A DNA stretch of 64,000 nt from DATBAX01 sp963762965 (GCA_963762965.1 CAVXME010000001.1:1178001-1242000), one strand, 5' to 3'; positions 1-8,653 are shown, numbered from the stretch's first letter. The notes: generated by a model not told the origin, from the letters alone. Program-made: numbers and translations.

Positions 1-38
1 GGCCGCCCATCCAGTCACTAATTCTCGAAAAGCCGATT

Positions 39-1940
39 CTAAGCTGGCGCGGGGCGTTCGCCGCCGGTGAGGCCGGGACGTCCGGGCTCCGGCTTCAACA
101 CTTGTTGAATGCCTCCGTCATCACCCTTCGGCGGAGGAACGATCTTGGGCAGTTCTTTTCCGTCGATCAGCACCTTGATCTCGTTGGCGTCGAGAACTTC
201 GCGCTCCAACAATGCGACTGCGATCCGGATCAGCGTGGGCTGATTGTCGGTCAGGATGCCTTTAGCTGTGTTGTAGCCCTGGCCAATCATGCGGCGGACT
301 TCGTCGTCGATTTTGATGGCGGTGGCTTCGCTGTAATCGCGATGTTGAGCGATTTCACGGCCCAGGAAAATCTGCTCTTCTTTTTTTCCGAAGGTCAGAG
401 GGCCGAGGTCGCTCATGCCGAATTCGCAGACCATCTTGCGGGCCAATTCCGTGGCCCGTTCAATGTCGTTGCCGGCGCCGGTGCTCATCTGGTTGAGGAA
501 CATTTCCTCCGCGATGCGGCCGCCCATCATGATGGCGATTTCCGTTTCCAGATATTCCTTGGTGTAGTTGTGCTTGTCATCGATCGGCAACTGCATGGTC
601 AGGCCGAGCGCCATGCCGCGTGGAATGATCGTGACTTTATGAAGAGGATCGGAATTCGGCAACTTGGCCGCGACCAGAGCGTGGCCGGCTTCGTGATAGG
701 CCGTGACTTTCTTTTCGTCTTCGGTGAGGAGCAGAGACTTGCGCTCCACGCCCATCAGAACTTTGTCCTTGGCGAGCTCGAAATCGAACATGAGCACAGC
801 TTTGCGGTTCTGCCGGGCCGCGCTCAAGGCTGCTTCATTCACCATGTTGGCGAGGTCAGCTCCGGAGAATCCCGGTGTGCCGCGCGCGAGGACCGAGAGT
901 TCAACATCGTCCGCCATGGGAATCTTGCGAGTATGCACGCGAAGAATTTCTTCACGCCCGCGAACATCGGGGCGATTGACCACGACGCGTCGATCAAAAC
1001 GGCCGGGCCGCAGCAATGCTGGATCGAGAACATCGGGCCGGTTGGTGGCGGCCATCAGAATGACGCCTTCATTGGATTCGAAGCCGTCCATTTCGACCAG
1101 CAACTGGTTCAGGGTTTGCTCGCGCTCGTCGTGTCCGCCGCCAAGGCCTGCGCCGCGATGACGTCCGACAGCGTCGATCTCATCAATGAAGATGATGCAA
1201 GGGGCATTCTTCTTTCCCTGCTCAAACAGATCACGGACCCGGCTTGCGCCCACGCCGACAAACATCTCTACAAAGTCCGAACCGGAGATCGAGAAGAAGG
1301 GAACATTGGCTTCGCCAGCGACCGCGCGGGCCAGCAAGGTTTTACCGGTACCGGGAGATCCGACGAGCAACACGCCTTTGGGAATGCGTCCACCCAGCTT
1401 CTGGAACTTCTGCGCTTCGCGCAGGAACTCGATAATCTCTTTCAGCTCTTCCTTGGCTTCGTCTACGCCGGCCACGTCCTTAAACGTAACTTTCTTTTGC
1501 TGCATCGAGAGCAGCCGTGCCCGGCTCTTGCCGAACGATAGGGCTTTGTTGCCGCCGGTTTGCATCTGGCGGATCATGAAGAACCACAAGGCTGCCAGCA
1601 GCGCCAGAGGGGCCAGGTTGATAAGCCAGCTCCAGCTTCCGTTGTTGATGTCACGATAAGTGACGCTGACTTTTTTGTCCTGGAGGGCCTTGCTCATGAC
1701 CGGGTCGCTCGCCTGAGCGGTGGTGTGGAAGGGCGATCCATCCTGCAACTTGCCGCGCACTTCCATGCCGGTGATGGTGACCTCTTTTACCGTCCCCTGG
1801 TCCACTTCGGACATGAATTGCGAGAAGTTGAGTTCCCGGTCCTTTTGACCGGTGTTTGCGCTCTTGAGCACGGTGTAAAGGACGCCGATGCAGAGCGCAA
1901 TAAGAACCCAGAAACCTATGGTTTTAGCTGTCGAATTCAC
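39..1940 (-). CDS. ftsH: ATP-dependent zinc metalloprotease FtsH
   Basis: Membrane-anchored AAA+ protease that unfolds and degrades membrane and short-lived cytosolic proteins, acting as a hexamer in the inner membrane. The 633 residues show two membrane segments (about 7-27 and 104-123) flanking a small periplasmic domain, Walker A GSPGTGKT (194-201), Walker B with FIDEID (about 251-256), the second region of homology (ATNRP, then RPGRFDRR), and the zinc site HEAGH (416-420). The length is normal for the family. It is the last gene of a minus-strand group after tilS and hpt, a neighbourhood conserved in many bacteria. A gap of about 180 bp separates it from the hpt-like gene upstream in the map, so it may have its own promoter. 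Confidence 0.97.
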   Translation of the reverse strand: MNSTAKTIGFWVLIALCIGVLYTVLKSANTGQKDRELNFSQFMSEVDQGTVKEVTITGMEVRGKLQDGSPFHTTAQASDPVMSKALQDKKVSVTYRDINNGSWSWLINLAPLALLAALWFFMIRQMQTGGNKALSFGKSRARLLSMQQKKVTFKDVAGVDEAKEELKEIIEFLREAQKFQKLGGRIPKGVLLVGSPGTGKTLLARAVAGEANVPFFSISGSDFVEMFVGVGASRVRDLFEQGKKNAPCIIFIDEIDAVGRHRGAGLGGGHDEREQTLNQLLVEMDGFESNEGVILMAATNRPDVLDPALLRPGRFDRRVVVNRPDVRGREEILRVHTRKIPMADDVELSVLARGTPGFSGADLANMVNEAALSAARQNRKAVLMFDFELAKDKVLMGVERKSLLLTEDEKKVTAYHEAGHALVAAKLPNSDPLHKVTIIPRGMALGLTMQLPIDDKHNYTKEYLETEIAIMMGGRIAEEMFLNQMSTGAGNDIERATELARKMVCEFGMSDLGPLTFGKKEEQIFLGREIAQHRDYSEATAIKIDDEVRRMIGQGYNTAKGILTDNQPTLIRIAVALLEREVLDANEIKVLIDGKELPKIVPPPKGDDGGIQQVLKPEPGRPGLTGGERPAPA

Positions 1941-2095
1941 CGAGAACTCCTAAGAAAATAAACCCTCGTCCCAAAACCAAGGGGTGAGCGAAAAACACTC
2001 AACCTGTTAGATGCCCGTGATGGGGTTTGGATGTTACAAATTCGTATCCCAGCTATTCTAAACCTTCCTGCGGGAAAAAGAATGGCCTTCTTTGG

Positions 2096-2111
2096 CGTGA
2101 CTTAAGTCACG
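2096..2111. repeat. 16-bp perfect palindrome between hpt-like gene and ftsH
   Basis: A perfect inverted repeat (CGTGACTT followed by its complement) ends 7 bp beyond the hpt-like stop codon. It could be a protein-binding site or a remnant of a short repeat. It has no T-run, so it is not a standard terminator. Confidence 0.4.
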
Positions 2112-2118
2112 GGCAAGT

Positions 2119-2655
2119 TCAGGTTGCAGAGGCTATAAACGGCAGATTCCGGTTGGTTTGCTCGGGAGAGCCGAGGCCGTAACCAACCAGAAATGCTTCG
2201 TCCACCAGGAAGCCGAAATAGTCGGGTTGCAACTGGACCCGGCGCGCGGTCTGGCGGTCCAGCAGAGTGGCAACTTTCACCGAAGCCGCGCCCCGCGATT
2301 TTAAATCGCTCAACAAGAATTCAGTGGTGACTCCAGAGTGGACCAGGCCTTCCACCAGCAGCAAATGCTGCCCCTCAATTACAGGTTGGTGACTGAAGAA
2401 GATTTCCAGCACGCTTTCTCCACCGTTTTCCTGATGGCGGTATCTGGGTTTGATGAACTGGCAGACCACCGGGACCTCAAGAGCGCGCACCAGGTCAGCC
2501 ATGAACATGAATCCGTTCTCCAGGAGGGCAAGAGCATGGATGGTTTTTCCCTGGTAGTCGTCGGAAATCTGGCGGGCCATCTCGCGCACCCGCTTCTGAA
2601 GCTGCTCGGCGGGAATGATCGTACGCAGCGTCTCGGGTTTGGCGGCTTGATTCAT
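2119..2655 (-). CDS. hpt: Hypoxanthine phosphoribosyltransferase-like protein, degenerate PRPP motif
   Basis: Purine-salvage phosphoribosyltransferase fold of 178 residues. I place the start at the ATG at 2655, which overlaps the tilS stop as ATGA; the frame is open further upstream but only inside tilS. The C-terminal part (VGYGL, then RNLPFI) matches the Hpt family. The PRPP-binding loop reads LLLVEGLVHSGVTT, where active enzymes have a V-E/D-D-I-x-D-T-G pattern. Both the second acidic residue and the catalytic Asp are replaced, by Gly and His. The gene lies between tilS and ftsH as hpt does in many bacteria, so orthology is likely, but activity is doubtful. A scaffold or altered-substrate role is possible. 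Confidence 0.85.
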   Translation of the reverse strand: MNQAAKPETLRTIIPAEQLQKRVREMARQISDDYQGKTIHALALLENGFMFMADLVRALEVPVVCQFIKPRYRHQENGGESVLEIFFSHQPVIEGQHLLLVEGLVHSGVTTEFLLSDLKSRGAASVKVATLLDRQTARRVQLQPDYFGFLVDEAFLVGYGLGSPEQTNRNLPFIASAT

Positions 2656-4091
2656 AGAGACGATTCGAACAGTGAAAGCTCCTCCAGCAGCAGAACCTGC
2701 CACTTATCTTCTCGCGGTTGCAAACTGGCCGGCGCTGGAAAGCCACGCAGCCAAACCACCTCGGCCCCGCTGACTACGACCGGCCACAGTTTCCGTTCTG
2801 GTCCGATGACTTGCCGGTCCTGCAACAATTCCTTGATCTTCCTCGGAGACTTTGAATGTGCGGGCCAGAAACGGTCTCCCGGACGCCAATTGCGTACGGT
2901 TAACTCTTTCGCCAGCAGTTCCGGATCAAAGAAGTGGTGGGGATTATACCCTTGGACGAGGTTTCTCCCAACTAACTTGCTCTCAAATCGCGATCCCAGC
3001 TCAGGAATGTCGATGGATCCTGGTACCGGAAGACGATATTCATAATCGGTAGGCTCGGTAGTTTCGCTCTGATGCTCGAAATATAACTCGCCCTTTTTGC
3101 GGACAACTTTCCAGCCGTTGGGGAGGAGCATCGACTTGTGCAATTGCGGATCCGAGTATCCTTGAGGAAGGCAAGCGGTCTCAAGAATTTCTTCTACTTC
3201 CCGAAATTCCAGACGCAACCCAAGTGACTCGGCTGCACCACGGACGACTCGCCTTTGCAACCCGAGCTGCAAGCCTGAGATTGCTTGAAGAGTGAGGACT
3301 CCGCCCGGTGTTTTCGGATTGCCGAACGTTTGCCAGAGCGAGGGCAGCAGTTTTCTAACTTGCTCCGACCAGTACTCTTCTTCTGCTCTGGCAATCTCCG
3401 CTGTTTCTGACAGGGCTTCGTAGACCGCCGGGTTTAGATTGCGCTCCAGGCGCGGAAGGATTCCGTGCCGCACCCGATTGCGGGAGTGCCGGAGATCGCG
3501 GTTGCTTTTGTCCTCCCGCCACGGTTGCTGGATTCCCGTGAGATACGCCTCAATATCTTTTCGCCGCACGCCGAGCAACGGACGAATGACGAATGCTCCC
3601 GCAGTTGCCGCCGCAAGCTTCGGATAGATGCCAGCCAGGCCACGAGTGCCCGCCCCCCGAACTAGCTTGAGCAGCACGGTTTCGGCTTGATCGTCCAAGG
3701 TGTGCGCCGTGGCAATCCGATTGAACTGATTTTCTCGGAGCAAATGCTGGAAATATTCGTAACGAAGATTGCGGGCGGCCGTTTCCAGGCTCAGATGCTT
3801 CTCTTTGGCGTGGGCTGCCACCTCGCCGCTTGCGCTGTGCGATTCCAATTTGAGCTGCTTCGCGAGCCCGGCTACAAATTGTTCGTCTGCATCGGACTCG
3901 GCCGCGCGCAACTTGTGATTAAAGTGAATAACCGACAGGACAATGCCGAGTTCACGACGAAGCTCGTGGAAAACGCACGAGAGCGCGACGGAATCCGCAC
4001 CACCCGAGACGGCCACAGCCACACGGTCTCCCGGCTTCAGCAATTCGTGCTTGTGAATGTAAGCGAGGACGGTTTGGGCGAGCGTGGACAC
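2652..4091 (-). CDS. tilS: tRNA(Ile)-lysidine synthetase TilS
   Basis: Cytoplasmic N-type ATP pyrophosphatase that converts the wobble cytidine of tRNA-Ile(CAU) to lysidine, letting it read AUA. The 479-residue protein has the PP-loop SGGADS at residues 29-34 and the family C-terminal domain around RPGDRF. It starts with GTG at 4091; the nearby ATG upstream is in another frame. Its stop overlaps the hpt-like start by four bases (ATGA), indicating translational coupling. A palindromic repeat lies 20 bp upstream of the start. Confidence 0.95.
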   Translation of the reverse strand: MSTLAQTVLAYIHKHELLKPGDRVAVAVSGGADSVALSCVFHELRRELGIVLSVIHFNHKLRAAESDADEQFVAGLAKQLKLESHSASGEVAAHAKEKHLSLETAARNLRYEYFQHLLRENQFNRIATAHTLDDQAETVLLKLVRGAGTRGLAGIYPKLAAATAGAFVIRPLLGVRRKDIEAYLTGIQQPWREDKSNRDLRHSRNRVRHGILPRLERNLNPAVYEALSETAEIARAEEEYWSEQVRKLLPSLWQTFGNPKTPGGVLTLQAISGLQLGLQRRVVRGAAESLGLRLEFREVEEILETACLPQGYSDPQLHKSMLLPNGWKVVRKKGELYFEHQSETTEPTDYEYRLPVPGSIDIPELGSRFESKLVGRNLVQGYNPHHFFDPELLAKELTVRNWRPGDRFWPAHSKSPRKIKELLQDRQVIGPERKLWPVVVSGAEVVWLRGFPAPASLQPREDKWQVLLLEELSLFESSL

Positions 4092-4110
4092 GAAAACATG
4101 TTACATCCTG

Positions 4111-4233
4111 TGTGGCGCGGGCGCCCGCGCCCGTGAAAAGCCTGAGAGCTTAAGACAGATGTAGTGGTCCGAGGGGAGAGCTAGCCGAGCCTTGCTCGGC
4201 CTGGACGGGCGAAGGCGCCCGTCCCCACACGAG
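4111..4233. repeat. Composite palindromic repeat, TGTGGCGCGG family
   Basis: Two GC-rich hairpins face each other. The left (4111-4135) begins TGTGGCGCGGGCG and the right (about 4203-4230) ends GCCCGTCCCCACAC, with a smaller CGAGC/GCTCG hairpin between. The same family recurs throughout the window. Nothing coding is visible here. Confidence 0.7.
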
Positions 4234-4258
4234 CAGTAATGATCTTAACTTGTTCAAA

Positions 4259-5092
4259 CTATCCCAGCATCCGATTTACATTTGCATGGGGAGCCGCATC
4301 TTCCAGGGTGCGATAGGTGCCGGTGGTTCGTAGTTCTTCAGCCATCCTACGCACCAGTCCAAGCGTGGCTCGCATGAGGGACGATCCCAGGCTCACTCGT
4401 GCAACGCCCAGCTTTTCCAGTTCCGGTACAGAAAGCGATCCAGGGCCGGCGAGAATGTTGAGCGGAAATTTCAGGTCTGCCACCATGCGTGCAATGGTTT
4501 CGGCATCGCGCACACCGGGAAGAAACAGACAATCGGCGCCGGCGTCGCGAAAAGCGGATAGCCGCTGGAGAGCAAGATCGAAACGAGCTGCAGGAGTTCC
4601 CACTTGCAGCAGATAAGCGTCCGTTCGCGCATTTAGAACGATGGGTACACCTGCTTGCCTGGCGGCTTCCTGCACGGCGCGGATTTTTTCCAATTGCAGT
4701 GCCAAATCTACCAGGGGGCGATTGAGGTCGTCGGTGCCATCTTCCAGATTCATTCCGACCGCGCCTGCTTCGATTACCTCACGCGCTGTTTGCGCGGCGT
4801 GTTCGGGACGATTGCCATAACCCGCCTCAGCGTCAGCTGTTACCGGCACTTTGACGGCCCCGCTAATACGCGCGACCACTTGCAGCATCTCGGCGCGGGA
4901 GATTTTCTGGCCATCCGGATATCCCAACGTAAACGCAATCCCCGCGCTGGTGGTAGCGATGGCTCCAAAGCCGGCTTCTTCGATGATGCGCGCGCTGATG
5001 ACATCCCACACATTCGGCAGCAGCAGGATTCGTGGGCCGGTGTGCATGGAGCGAAAGGTAGCAGCTTTGGTTTTTTGAACTTCCGGATTCAT
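4259..5092 (-). CDS. Isocitrate lyase / PEP mutase superfamily protein
   Basis: TIM-barrel enzyme of the PEP-mutase branch (PF13714-like), whose members cleave or form C-C or C-P bonds next to a carboxylate: 2-methylisocitrate lyase, oxaloacetate decarboxylase, PEP mutase. Visible features are LLPNVWDVISAR near the N-terminus, TADAEAGYG, the metal-site region MNLEDGTDD, and NARTDAYL. The isocitrate-lyase KKCGH loop is not present, so the substrate cannot be assigned. I prefer the ATG at 5092, about 7 bases after AGGTG, over an in-frame GTG nine bases earlier. It appears to stand alone, bounded on both sides by repeats. Confidence 0.85.
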   Translation of the reverse strand: MNPEVQKTKAATFRSMHTGPRILLLPNVWDVISARIIEEAGFGAIATTSAGIAFTLGYPDGQKISRAEMLQVVARISGAVKVPVTADAEAGYGNRPEHAAQTAREVIEAGAVGMNLEDGTDDLNRPLVDLALQLEKIRAVQEAARQAGVPIVLNARTDAYLLQVGTPAARFDLALQRLSAFRDAGADCLFLPGVRDAETIARMVADLKFPLNILAGPGSLSVPELEKLGVARVSLGSSLMRATLGLVRRMAEELRTTGTYRTLEDAAPHANVNRMLG

Positions 5093-5118
5093 ATCCAGCA
5101 CCTGGGATCTAAAAATAC

Positions 5119-5262
5119 ATTGTCATCCTGAGCAAGCGTTCTTTGCGCCGCGAAGGATCTATGAATTAGGCGGCATCCGTCGGTCTTACCAGCGAAATGC
5201 ATAGGTCCTTCGTTGGGAGTTCCCGGCTACGCCGTGAACTCCGCTGCCTCAGGATGACAGCG
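5119..5262. repeat. Palindromic repeat, TGTCATCCTGAGC family
   Basis: A large imperfect inverted repeat opens with TGTCATCCTGAGC near 5121 and closes with CTCAGGATGACA at 5248-5259. It separates the PEP-mutase gene from the thioesterase gene and runs into the last codons of the thioesterase, supplying its stop. Related copies lie near 26.5, 49.0 and 56.3 kb. Confidence 0.75.
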
Positions 5263-5680
5263 GTTTGGTTTCGCTGTGTTTTCTGTCCCGGATCCGCTTC
5301 TTCAGCTTCTCGGAGAACTTCCCAACGCAGACCACAGCCCGGCCAACCGTGCCGCGTCCGATCAATTCGGTATTGTCGAACGCCGCCACTCTCATCGTAT
5401 AAAAGCGTCCGTCAAAAGACTCGAGCACGGCTTCGGCCCTGATCTTTGCACCTATGCCGCTGGCGGCGCGATGCTCGACGTTGATGGCCGTCCCCACGCT
5501 GATTTCGTCGCCTTCGCAGAAGGGCTGAATCACGGCAAATGTTGCCTTCTCCATGAGGCGAATCATGTCGGGTGTGGAATACACGGGAGGCAGCGAAACA
5601 TGGTGCGCTGTTAGCGTGTGCTTGAACTCGACGACTTCTTCAGCGTCAGCACGTGTGCCGATGGGAATGGGTTTTGCCAT
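5249..5680 (-). CDS. Hot-dog fold thioesterase, FlK-like
   Basis: A 143-residue protein resembling the single-domain thioesterases related to fluoroacetyl-CoA thioesterase FlK. The pattern of STPDMIRLMEKA followed by VGTAINVEHRA provides Thr, Glu and His at positions comparable to the Thr/Glu/His triad known in that family. It probably hydrolyses a small acyl-CoA; the substrate is unknown. The tail, from about residue 120, is basic and low in complexity (KKRIRDRKHSE). The last residues and the stop codon (Leu-Ser-Ser-stop) are encoded by the flanking TGTCATCCTGA repeat, so the original C-terminus may have been replaced. A ribosome site AGGAA precedes the ATG. Confidence 0.8.
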   Translation of the reverse strand: MAKPIPIGTRADAEEVVEFKHTLTAHHVSLPPVYSTPDMIRLMEKATFAVIQPFCEGDEISVGTAINVEHRAASGIGAKIRAEAVLESFDGRFYTMRVAAFDNTELIGRGTVGRAVVCVGKFSEKLKKRIRDRKHSETKPLSS

Positions 5681-5763
5681 ATCGGTTCCTGGTTCATCAA
5701 AAAGAAACGAGCCAATGATTTTATCGAATCACTGGCTCGATCACTTGGTTGCTTGCAGCCTGG

Positions 5764-6465
5764 CTACGCTGCCTGCGCCACTCTCCGCGCTTCAATTCCA
5801 TCCAGTGCCCGCCACAGCGCCTTGGCCGCATTTTCGCCAGCCGCCAGTGCCTTCTCTGCGGCTAGAGGATTCGTCTCGATCCGTTTGGCCAGCTGCTGCC
5901 GCCAAACTTGCGAGTGATAGACATCGGCGGTGGTATGCAAAGTGAAATAGCCGCAGGTTTTTTCGTCGGCGCCATACATTTCGCGCAGGCCACGAGCTTT
6001 TTCTTTGGCTACGCGCGGGACTTGCGATTCGTAAGCGTAGAAAGCAGCCAACGCTTCTTCGGGCGTCCCCTGACTGGCGACTTGATGGAACGATGCCGTC
6101 AGTTCGCTGATCTCCGGAACCGGATTATGCGCGTGCAGGTCGCGGCTGGCTCCCATGCCCTCCGCGAAATCGAGCCATAGCTCCGAGTGCGGGGCGGACG
6201 GTTCGCCGGATGCGTCATCCAATCCCTTTTCGTCCGCCATATTGGCGAGAACAGCCTGACGCAACTCGCTTTCGTCGAGACGAATGCCCAATTCCGCCAG
6301 ATAAGTGGGAAAGGCTTCGACGTGATGGTAGTAATCGCAGGCATATTCGCGCAGATCGTCACGCGTGAGCTGGCCGGCGCTCCAGGCCTTGTAATAGGGA
6401 TGGCAAAGCAGGTCATATTTCGCGATGCGGGCGTCGAGTTGTTCGAAGAATTGCTGGGTGGTCAT
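5764..6465 (-). CDS. CADD family protein, candidate non-canonical para-aminobenzoate synthase
   Basis: Heme-oxygenase-like helical di-metal protein of 233 residues, related to Chlamydia CADD and to PqqC/TenA folds. Visible features: LCHPYYKAW near the N-terminus (Tyr24/Tyr25), DYYHHVEAFP, YESQVPR (Glu146), Lys154/Lys156, and LHTTADVYH giving His177, Asp181 and His184. The H-x3-D-x2-H spacing equals that of the metal site in chlamydial CADD, which makes pABA for folate by sacrificing one of its own tyrosines. Which Tyr would serve here is inference. AGGAGG lies eight bases before the ATG. It sits with unrelated metabolic genes. Confidence 0.85.
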   Translation of the reverse strand: MTTQQFFEQLDARIAKYDLLCHPYYKAWSAGQLTRDDLREYACDYYHHVEAFPTYLAELGIRLDESELRQAVLANMADEKGLDDASGEPSAPHSELWLDFAEGMGASRDLHAHNPVPEISELTASFHQVASQGTPEEALAAFYAYESQVPRVAKEKARGLREMYGADEKTCGYFTLHTTADVYHSQVWRQQLAKRIETNPLAAEKALAAGENAAKALWRALDGIEARRVAQAA

Positions 6466-6619
6466 GATTGCGGCCTCCTGGGGATGAAAGCTACGAGAAC
6501 AACAAATATACGAGCGGAACGGGGATGTGACAACTGGGGGGCCGCGCGATCACTCGGCGGGTTGGTAGAATGGATGGCGCCCTATTTAAGGCGTCTGTAA
6601 CCCGAGCTGATCCGACGAA

Positions 6620-8653
6620 ATGCATTTCACCGAACAATTCGATGTGGTCGTAGTCGGCGCCGGACATGCCGGATGTGAAGCTGCCATGGCTGCGGCTCGC
6701 ATGGGGATGAAGACTGCGCTTTTCACGCTGAACGTCGATTTGATTGCGCAGATGTCTTGTAATCCGGCGATTGGCGGGATTGCCAAGGGGCATTTGGTGC
6801 GGGAAGTGGATGCGCTCGGCGGCATCATGGGCGAGGTCACGGACGCGGTTGGTATCCAGTTTCGTTTGCTCAATACCTCGCGCGGTCCGGCGGTGTGGTC
6901 GCCGCGGGCGCAATGCGACAAGCAAGCTTATCGGCTCAAGATGCGAGAAGTGCTGGAGTCGCAGCCGAATTTGAAGATTAAGCAGGCGGAAGTGGCGGGA
7001 CTGATTTTGGAACCGTCGTTGGTCGTTGGTCGTGCGTCGTTGGCCCACGGCTTAGAGGTAGATGGGTTGGCCGACGACCAACGACCAACGACCAACGACC
7101 GGGTCATCCGCGGGATCAAACTTCGCGATGGCCGTACAGTTGGCGCGGCTGCCGTCATCATCACTACCGGTACTTTTCTGAACGGCCTTATTCATTGCGG
7201 CGAGCAGCAATATCCTGCGGGACGCAGTGGCGAGCCTGCGGCTGTGTTGCTGGGTGAAGCATTAAAGCAGCTTGGGCTGCGCGGTTGCCGGCTGAAGACT
7301 GGAACTCCTCCTCGTCTCGACGGGCGCTCGATTGACTGGTCGAAGTTTGAAGAACAGCCGGGCGACGTCGATCCCACACCGTTTAGTTTTCGCACCCGGC
7401 GCGTGGCCCATCACGATTCGCAGGTGCCTTGCTATATCGCCTGGACGACTGCGGAAACCCAGCGCATCATTCGCGAGAACGTTCATCGTTCGCCCATGTA
7501 TAGCGGTCAGATTCAATCGATTGGGCCGCGATACTGTCCTTCGATTGAGGACAAGATCGTTAAGTTTCCCGACAAGATTACCCATCAGCTCTTTCTTGAG
7601 CCTGAAGGCCTGAACACGCACGAGATTTACGTGAACGGCATGAGCACTTCGCTGCCGGTGGAAGTGCAGATGGAGATTTTAAAGTCCATTCCCGGCCTCG
7701 AGAGTGCGGAGATGCTGCGGCCCGGTTATGCCATCGAGTATGACTCGATTGATCCCACGGAACTCGAGCGCACGCTGGAAACCAAGAAAATTGCGGGGCT
7801 ATTTCTGGCCGGGCAGATCAACGGCACCAGCGGATACGAAGAAGCTGCATGCCAGGGGCTGATGGCGGGCATCAATGCGTCGCTGAAAGTGAAAGGCGAG
7901 CCGCCGCTGATTCTTGATCGTACCGAGGCTTATACGGCGATCCTGATCGACGACCTGATTTCGAAGGGAACCGACGAGCCTTATCGCATGTTTACCTCGC
8001 GGGCGGAATTCCGTTTGCACTTGCGGATTGATAACGCCGATCGGCGGTTGACGCCGCACGGGCGCAAGGTTGGATTGATCTCGGATGCTGCGTGGGAAGA
8101 TTTTCTATCCAAGCAGCAGCGGCTGGATGCCATGAAGAAATTGCTTGAAAAGACGAAGCTCAACGGAGCGATGCTGGAAAAAGTCACTTTTCCGGCGGGC
8201 GCGGCGCTGGATATGGCTTCTGTCGGGGGGCAGAGTTTTGCGCAGCTACTCAAGCGGCCGGAAATCACGGTTGAACATCTGGCTCCGGTTCTTCGCGAGC
8301 TGAATCCCGATTTCTTTGCTCGAGAGGGCGTTCCCGCAGAAGGCCTTACTTCTGAAGTTCGCAACGAACTGAAGTCGGTAGAAACTGAAATCAAATATGA
8401 AGGCTACCTGCTGCAACAACAACGGGCGATCGAGCGGCTGAAGAAAGCAGAGCAACATACCATCCCGGAATGGTTTGATTATGGTTCGATCAGTGGGCTT
8501 TCGCGGGAAGTGCAGGGAATCTTGCTGAAAATCAGGCCCCGCACGCTGGCCCACGCTTCCCGCATCCCCGGCGTGACCCCAGCGGCGGTTTCCCTGGTGC
8601 ATGTTTTTATTGAGATCCAATCGAAGCGACGCGAACAAGCGGCTGCGATTTAA
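6620..8653 (+). CDS. mnmG: tRNA uridine-5-carboxymethylaminomethyl modification enzyme MnmG (GidA)
   Basis: FAD-dependent partner of MnmE that installs the cmnm5 group on wobble U34 of several tRNAs. The FAD-binding VVVGAGHAGCEAA is at residues 10-22, followed by the family signatures MSCNPAIGGIAKGHLVRE and GTFLNGLIHCGE. At 677 residues it is roughly 50 longer than usual. Much of the excess is a segment of about 28 residues (132-160) encoded by a near-perfect palindrome at 7015-7099, placed between LILEPS and VIRGIKL. The rest of the protein reads normally and in frame, so the insert is tolerated. No mnmE is in this window. The partner gene is probably elsewhere. Confidence 0.96.
   Translation: MHFTEQFDVVVVGAGHAGCEAAMAAARMGMKTALFTLNVDLIAQMSCNPAIGGIAKGHLVREVDALGGIMGEVTDAVGIQFRLLNTSRGPAVWSPRAQCDKQAYRLKMREVLESQPNLKIKQAEVAGLILEPSLVVGRASLAHGLEVDGLADDQRPTTNDRVIRGIKLRDGRTVGAAAVIITTGTFLNGLIHCGEQQYPAGRSGEPAAVLLGEALKQLGLRGCRLKTGTPPRLDGRSIDWSKFEEQPGDVDPTPFSFRTRRVAHHDSQVPCYIAWTTAETQRIIRENVHRSPMYSGQIQSIGPRYCPSIEDKIVKFPDKITHQLFLEPEGLNTHEIYVNGMSTSLPVEVQMEILKSIPGLESAEMLRPGYAIEYDSIDPTELERTLETKKIAGLFLAGQINGTSGYEEAACQGLMAGINASLKVKGEPPLILDRTEAYTAILIDDLISKGTDEPYRMFTSRAEFRLHLRIDNADRRLTPHGRKVGLISDAAWEDFLSKQQRLDAMKKLLEKTKLNGAMLEKVTFPAGAALDMASVGGQSFAQLLKRPEITVEHLAPVLRELNPDFFAREGVPAEGLTSEVRNELKSVETEIKYEGYLLQQQRAIERLKKAEQHTIPEWFDYGSISGLSREVQGILLKIRPRTLAHASRIPGVTPAAVSLVHVFIEIQSKRREQAAAI
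7015..7099. repeat. In-frame palindromic insert in mnmG, ACGACCA heptad family
   Basis: Two 31-nt arms (7015-7045 and 7069-7099) are inverted copies matching at 28 of 31 positions, with a 23-nt loop. Each arm is built from tandem ACGACCA heptads. The same arms occur at 46.1/46.6 kb around the S23-like gene and at 50.6-50.7 kb. The insert reads through mnmG without a stop. Confidence 0.9.

Noticed and set aside
102..1541. 479-codon open frame on the plus strand across ftsH
   Set aside because: It is the antisense of the FtsH coding sequence. The composition (His/Gln-rich) and lack of any domain show it is a shadow of a high-GC gene.
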